Notes under the pieces: model-generated
What the model saw: only the letters and a program-made list of their open reading frames with translations
What the model was told of the DNA's origin: nothing
Databases searched by the model: none
Translations under genes and position numbers: made by a program
In this document: piece by piece, positions 6,442 through 9,771 of the stretch
Layout: the number at the start of each line of letters is the position of its first letter
How positions within the stretch are numbered: position 1 is the first letter of the stretch
DNA from: Pseudomonadota bacterium
Lineage (GTDB): Bacteria; Pseudomonadota; Gammaproteobacteria; Xanthomonadales; Xanthomonadaceae
Direction: 5' to 3'
Assembly (NCBI GenBank): GCA_023423675.1
Contig: JAFAFD010000118.1
Location: 1 to 9,771, forward strand
DNA length: 9,771 bases

Positions 6442-7611
6442 ATGAGCCTCCCCGTATCGCGGCCACTGCTCGGCCTGCTGGCGGTCGCCGCCGGCGCCAG
6501 CGTGGCCAATGTCTACTACGCGCAACCTCTGCTGGAACGGCTGGCCCAGGCCTTCGCCCTCGACACGGCCGTGGCCGGCGCGGTGCTGGCGGCTACCCAG
6601 GCCGGCAGCGTGCTGGCCCTGCTCGGGCTGTTGCCGCTGGCCGACCGTGGCGACCGCCGGCGCCTGCTGCGGGTGCAGTTGCTGGCCCTGGTGGCCGCGC
6701 TCCTGCTGCTGGCGGCTGCGCAGACGGCGGCGTGGTTGCTGGCCGGCATGCTGCTGGCCGGGCTGCTGGGCACGGCATTCACCCAGGGGTTGATCGCCTA
6801 TACGGCCCAGCTGGCGCCGGCCGAACAGCGCGGGCGCATGGTCGGCGCCGTGCAGGGCGGGGTGTTCATCGGCCTGCTGTCGGCGCGCGTGCTATCCGGC
6901 AGCGTGGCCGCCGTGGCCGGCTGGCGTGCGGTCTACCTGCTGTCCGCCGTGTTGATGGCGGCGTTGGCGCTGTTGCTGTGGCGACGATTGCCGGCCTTGC
7001 CGGTGCCTGCGCTGCCGCCGTCATGGCGCACGCTGCTGGCGTCGATGGCCAGGTTGCTGCGCGACGACCGCACGCTGCGTGAGCGCGGGCCGCTGGCGCT
7101 GCTGTTGTTTGCCGGCCTCAACGTGTTCTGGGCGGCGGTGCCGCTGCCGCTGTCGGCGCCGCCGTTGCACTGGTCCACTGCCGCGATCGGTGCATTGGGC
7201 CTGGCTGGCATCGTCGGTGCGCTGTTGGCGGGCCGGGTCGGCCACTGGATGGATCGCGGTTTCGCCGTGCGCGTCAGCCTCGCTGCGCTGCTGCTGATGC
7301 TGGCGGCGTGGTGGCCGCTGCTGGGGTTGCCGCACTCGCTGGGGCTGCTGTTGCTGGGCGTGGTGCTGCTGGATCTGGGCGGGCAGGCACTGCACGTGTC
7401 CAACCAGGCACTGCTGCTGCGCGCACCGGTCGAACAGCATGGCCGCCTGGTGGCGCTGTACATGCTGTTCTACGCGGTGGGCAGCGGCGCCGGTGCAGCT
7501 GCCGGCACCTGGATGCAGGCACGCCACGGTTGGAACGCGGTGTGCCTGCTGGGTGCCGGCATCGCGGCGCTGGCGCTGCTGTGGTGGGCGCGCGGGCGCC
7601 TGCGCCGCTAG
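6442..7611 (+). CDS. MFS transporter, 12-helix drug/metabolite exporter type
   Basis: A 389-residue major facilitator with about twelve hydrophobic segments. ANVYYAQPLL (22-31) in the first helix region and the loop 2-3 motif LADRGDRRRL (66-75) place it in the MFS_1 DHA1-like group, usually proton-driven efflux of drugs or small metabolites across the inner membrane. GVFIGLLSARVLSG (140-153) occupies the fifth-helix motif region. A hydrophilic central stretch (about 181-216) separates the two six-helix halves. The start at 6442 gives the normal family N-terminus but has no clear Shine-Dalgarno site. A far upstream in-frame ATG at 6217 lies inside the divergent gene and is rejected. It is likely induced when the neighbouring HxlR protein senses its ligand. 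The substrate is not predictable. Confidence 0.9.
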   Translation: MSLPVSRPLLGLLAVAAGASVANVYYAQPLLERLAQAFALDTAVAGAVLAATQAGSVLALLGLLPLADRGDRRRLLRVQLLALVAALLLLAAAQTAAWLLAGMLLAGLLGTAFTQGLIAYTAQLAPAEQRGRMVGAVQGGVFIGLLSARVLSGSVAAVAGWRAVYLLSAVLMAALALLLWRRLPALPVPALPPSWRTLLASMARLLRDDRTLRERGPLALLLFAGLNVFWAAVPLPLSAPPLHWSTAAIGALGLAGIVGALLAGRVGHWMDRGFAVRVSLAALLLMLAAWWPLLGLPHSLGLLLLGVVLLDLGGQALHVSNQALLLRAPVEQHGRLVALYMLFYAVGSGAGAAAGTWMQARHGWNAVCLLGAGIAALALLWWARGRLRR

Positions 7612-7623
7612 CCGTGGGGCGGC

Positions 7624-8547
7624 TTACTTCACCTGGCGGCAGTCGCGCAGATGGATGTGGCCGGTGTCGATGTTGTCGACCACGCCTTCCAGCTTCACCC
7701 AGTCTTCCAGGCGCAGGGTGGCACCCAGGGCGCGCTGGTCGTTGGCCAGTGCGCAGTGCACGGTGAAGTTGGCGTTGTTGTCACCGGACGACTGGCGCCC
7801 ACCGATGCCGCCGATGCCCTTCATCTTGGTCACCAGGTAGCCGACTTCGAAGGTCTTGTTGATGTTGTTGGCCTGGGCGGTATACACCTGCCCATCGATG
7901 ATGAAGCGGCGCCCGAAATACTTCACGAACATCGGCTGGTACAGCGAATCGGTATCCGGCAGCGGGCCATCGGAGAACAGATTTTTCAGCGGCATCGTGT
8001 TGATGTTGCGCTGCAGTTTCTTCGCTTCCTTGCCCAGCACGGTGGACATGCCCACGGCGGTGGCCGGGGTCGGCTTGTCAAAGCCGCTGGAAATGCGCAC
8101 GGCCTCGGCGATGGCCTCACCTTCCTTGCCGGTCTTGAGCTGGTTCAGCCAGCCACAGAACGCGCCGCGTACGTCCTCATCCTTGGCCGTCTGCCCACGG
8201 GCCAGTTTGGTGCCGACCAGCACGGTGCCCTTGTTGCTGATGGAAACCGCAGTGACCAGCGGCACCTTCAGATCCGTCTGCATGACGTACATCTGGCCTT
8301 CGGTCTCGGTGAAGACATCACCGCTGACAAAGTTGTTGCCTTCATCCAGGGCCAGCTTGCGCAGCTGGCCCAGGCCGCTGCTGGGCTTCAGGCCGGGGAT
8401 GGTGACTTCGGTGAGGTAGGTCTGGCCGTTGCGCGGGTCACCGACCGACTTGAAATTCTGTTCGCAGGTGGCCGCGGCGGCGCTGGCGGTGGCACCCAGG
8501 GCGCACGCAGCGGCGAGGGTGACGGGGAGAGTCCTTCTGTTCCACAT
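7624..8547 (-). CDS. Secreted protein of unknown function, four-cysteine, OB-fold-like C-terminus
   Basis: I do not recognise this 307-residue protein. Residues 1-26 are a clear signal peptide (MWNRRTLPVTLAAACALG, then ASAAAA), so it is exported. The mature part has exactly four cysteines (C28, C131, C265, C303), which would allow two disulfides. The middle (140-190) is helical and charged. The C-terminal part holds two similar beta-rich stretches, FGRRFIIDGQVYTAQ (211-225) and LEDWVKLEGVVDNIDTGHIHL (starting at 280), which recall OB-fold or tRNA_anti-like periplasmic domains; this is only a pattern impression. A Gly-rich linker KGIGGIGGRQSSG lies at 243-255. The start at 8547 is chosen for the signal peptide and AAGGA about 10 bases upstream; an in-frame ATG at 8577 would precede it by ten residues. 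It converges on the MFS gene with 12 bases between stops and diverges from the CDF gene. Confidence 0.85.
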   Translation of the reverse strand: MWNRRTLPVTLAAACALGATASAAAATCEQNFKSVGDPRNGQTYLTEVTIPGLKPSSGLGQLRKLALDEGNNFVSGDVFTETEGQMYVMQTDLKVPLVTAVSISNKGTVLVGTKLARGQTAKDEDVRGAFCGWLNQLKTGKEGEAIAEAVRISSGFDKPTPATAVGMSTVLGKEAKKLQRNINTMPLKNLFSDGPLPDTDSLYQPMFVKYFGRRFIIDGQVYTAQANNINKTFEVGYLVTKMKGIGGIGGRQSSGDNNANFTVHCALANDQRALGATLRLEDWVKLEGVVDNIDTGHIHLRDCRQVK

Positions 8548-8581
8548 GTGGCCGGTTCCTTGTGCTGGGAGTTCCATCTGG

Positions 8582-8619
8582 GGGCCGCGGCGTCCGGCGG
8601 CCCGCCCCGTGGTGGCGGG
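8582..8619 (-). other. Mutually exclusive hairpins in the leader of the secreted-protein gene
   Basis: GGGCCGC (8582-8588) pairs with GCGGCCC (8597-8603), and CCCGCC (8602-8607) pairs with GGCGGG (8614-8619). The two stems share bases 8602-8603, so they compete for those bases. Both lie inside the leader predicted from the promoter at 8630-8657. In very GC-rich DNA such stems arise easily, so a regulatory role is speculative. Confidence 0.3.
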
Positions 8620-8629
8620 GTTGCCGGCC

Positions 8630-8657
8630 ATCATAAAGGGCAGCGCGTGACAGGCAA
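8630..8657 (-). promoter_or_regulatory. Candidate sigma-70 promoter of the secreted-protein gene
   Basis: On the minus strand TTGCCT (8657-8652), a 16-base spacer and TATGAT (8635-8630) match the -35 and -10 consensus at 4 of 6 and 5 of 6 positions. Transcription would begin near 8623, giving a leader of about 75 bases. Confidence 0.5.
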
Positions 8658-8688
8658 AACGACGCCCGGCCGCGCGCCGTGGTTCCGT

Positions 8689-8716
8689 CGCTGCAATGTT
8701 ATAAACAGCGTAATAG
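8689..8716 (+). promoter_or_regulatory. AT-rich patch with dyad, candidate promoter/operator of the CDF gene
   Basis: CGCTG (8689-8693) and CAGCG (8706-8710) form a dyad spaced by 12 bases around an AT-rich core with TATAAA (8700-8705) and TAATAG (8711-8716), both -10-like. It is about 50-80 bases upstream of the CDF start. No good -35 box is evident. A metal-responsive regulator might bind the dyad, but I recognise no known consensus. Confidence 0.3.
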
Positions 8717-8767
8717 TCTCCCGCGGCCGCCGCGCGTAGCCTGACCGCATTGCACAGGAGCTTTGCC

Positions 8768-9721
8768 ATGGGTCATGACCACGACCACCTTCCATCTGAA
8801 ACCCGCCACGAGAAACCGTTGTGGTGGGCGCTTGGGCTGACCACCACGTTCCTGGTGGTGGAAGTGGTGGGGGCGTTCTGGACCAACAGCCTGGCCCTGC
8901 TGTCCGATGCCGCGCACATGGCCACCGATACGCTGGCACTGATGATCGCGCTGGTCGCGGTGCGGCTGAGCCGGCGCCCGCCGGATGCGCGACGCACCTA
9001 CGGCTATGCCCGCCTGGAAGCGCTGGGCGCGATGATCAACGGCGCGATGCTGTTCGTGGTGGCCGGCTACATCCTGTGGGAAGCCATCGCGCGCTTCCGC
9101 CAGCCGCAGGAGATCGCCTCCACCGGCATGCTGGTGATCGCGGCGATCGGCCTGGTCATCAACCTCATCTCGATGCGGCTGCTGCAGGCCGGCAGCGGTG
9201 AAAGCCTCAACGTGAAAGGCGCCTACCTGGAAGTGTGGGCCGACATGCTGGGCTCGGTGGCGGTGATCGTCGGCGCGCTGCTGATCCGCTGGACCGGCTG
9301 GAAGCCGATCGACCCGATCCTGGCCGTGCTGATCGGCCTGTGGGTGCTGCCGCGCACCTGGGTGCTGATGCGCGAGGCGATCAACGTGCTGCTGGAAGGC
9401 GTGCCCAAGGGCACCGACGTGGCCAAGGTGCGCGCGGGCCTGTCCGCGCATGCAGCGGTGGTGGACGTGCATGACCTGCATGTGTGGGCACTGGCATCGA
9501 GCACCCCGGCGCTGACCGCGCACGTGGTGATGCGCGAGGGAACCGACGCCGACGCACTGCGCCGCGAACTGGGTGCGCGCCTGCACGAAGAGTTCGGCAT
9601 CGACCACGTGACCCTGCAGATCGAGGCGGATCATTGCGGCGAAGCGTGCGGGCAGCCGGTGGAGCACGGGCATGACCATGATCATGACGCGCAGGGCCAT
9701 CATGGCCACGTGCATCGGTAA
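8768..9721 (+). CDS. czcD: CzcD-like cation diffusion facilitator (Zn/Co/Cd efflux)
   Basis: A 317-residue CDF family antiporter that exports divalent metals such as zinc, cobalt or cadmium from the cytoplasm in exchange for protons. Six membrane segments lie at about 18-38, 46-66, 86-107, 118-138, 155-174 and 183-199. The second helix carries SDAAHMATD with H50 and D54. The fifth carries EVWAD with E155 and D159 where many zinc CDFs have HxxxD; I recall the same Glu in Cupriavidus CzcD. The cytoplasmic domain includes HDLHVWAL (235-242) and FGIDHVTLQIE (276-286). Both termini are His/Asp-rich: GHDHDH (2-7) and EHGHDHDHDAQGHHGHVHR (299-317), with C290 and C294 adding possible ligands. The start at 8768 is supported by AGGAG 7 bases upstream; an in-frame ATG at 8750 would overlap it. 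No metal-sensing regulator lies next to it in this window. Confidence 0.92.
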   Translation: MGHDHDHLPSETRHEKPLWWALGLTTTFLVVEVVGAFWTNSLALLSDAAHMATDTLALMIALVAVRLSRRPPDARRTYGYARLEALGAMINGAMLFVVAGYILWEAIARFRQPQEIASTGMLVIAAIGLVINLISMRLLQAGSGESLNVKGAYLEVWADMLGSVAVIVGALLIRWTGWKPIDPILAVLIGLWVLPRTWVLMREAINVLLEGVPKGTDVAKVRAGLSAHAAVVDVHDLHVWALASSTPALTAHVVMREGTDADALRRELGARLHEEFGIDHVTLQIEADHCGEACGQPVEHGHDHDHDAQGHHGHVHR

Positions 9722-9737
9722 CCGCCGAGGCGACTGG

Positions 9738-9763
9738 GTAGCGTCGACCGTTGGTCGACTGCT
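9738..9763 (+). repeat. GTAG-headed REP/SMAG-type stem-loop
   Basis: GTAG (9738-9741) leads into GTCGACC (9743-9749), loop GTT, GGTCGAC (9753-9759). The stem extends by AGC (9740-9742) with GCT (9761-9763) if T9760 is bulged. It starts 16 bases after the CDF stop codon and shares the GTAG head and GTCGA core with the element at 1-46 but is in the opposite orientation. No T-tract follows within the window, so termination is unproven. Confidence 0.65.
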
Positions 9764-9771
9764 CCTGATTC

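Noticed and set aside
7610..7624. Hairpin AGCCG/CGGCT as a shared terminator of the two convergent genes.
   Set aside because: The stem is only five pairs and no U-tract follows on either strand.
8768..8785. Repeated HD residues at the CDF ends as a repeat element or a separate metal-binding peptide gene.
   Set aside because: They are in frame with the transporter and are usual His-rich tails of this family.
8699..9715. A 338-codon minus-strand frame opposite the CDF gene.
   Set aside because: It is a His/Gln/Arg-rich shadow of the transporter, which has all family motifs and a strong ribosome site.
1..9771. A mobile island, phage, CRISPR, toxin-antitoxin or defence system.
   Set aside because: No transposase, integrase, direct-repeat array, nuclease or toxin-like gene is present, and all genes are ordinary transport, regulation and envelope functions apart from one unknown secreted protein.

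Overview
The window is high-GC, densely packed chromosomal DNA from a gammaproteobacterium, most likely a Stenotrophomonas or close Xanthomonadaceae relative. This is an inference. It rests on GTAG-headed REP/SMAG-type stem-loops at both ends, a long GGGGACGGAGGGG-containing palindrome that I recall as dispersed in this family, and the protein types. There is no transposase, integrase, CRISPR array, tRNA or rRNA gene. Codon use looks uniform, and every gene appears intact.

Left part (1-5766, all minus strand). A four-gene operon reads leftward: a DUF3649 small membrane protein, a PepSY-TM siderophore-reductase-like protein, a DUF3325 small membrane protein and a TonB-dependent siderophore receptor. 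The first three genes are joined by two ATGA overlaps, and the receptor follows after 21 bases. A strong hairpin with a UUCG loop and a U-tract closes the operon. A secreted PPP-type phosphatase follows; the operon terminator lies in its leader, only 22 bases before its start codon. A GTAG repeat that doubles as a terminator ends this block. Together the operon takes a ferric siderophore across the outer membrane and probably releases the iron reductively at the inner membrane. It has no siderophore synthesis genes and no sigma/anti-sigma pair, so the receptor looks like an uptake-only, possibly xenosiderophore, system. A 45-base symmetric AT-rich element just before the first gene is the best candidate for its iron-responsive (Fur-type) operator.

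Middle part (5767-7611). The 164-base gap holds that operator, a C5/G8 hairpin and a nearly perfect 68-base palindrome that begins one base after the hxlR-type gene. An HxlR-family regulator (minus) and a 12-helix MFS exporter (plus) diverge from an 82-base gap. That gap carries a clear inverted repeat overlapping a putative exporter promoter, the usual layout of a locally controlled efflux pair.

Right part (7612-9771). A secreted protein of unknown function (307 aa, four cysteines in the mature part) converges on the exporter with only 12 bases between stop codons. It is divergent from a CzcD-like cation diffusion facilitator with His-rich ends. A second GTAG repeat closes the window.

I do not see a clearly new multi-gene system. 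The best leads are the unknown secreted protein, the palindromic repeat used as a terminator, the terminator-in-leader arrangement of the phosphatase, and the HxlR operator.
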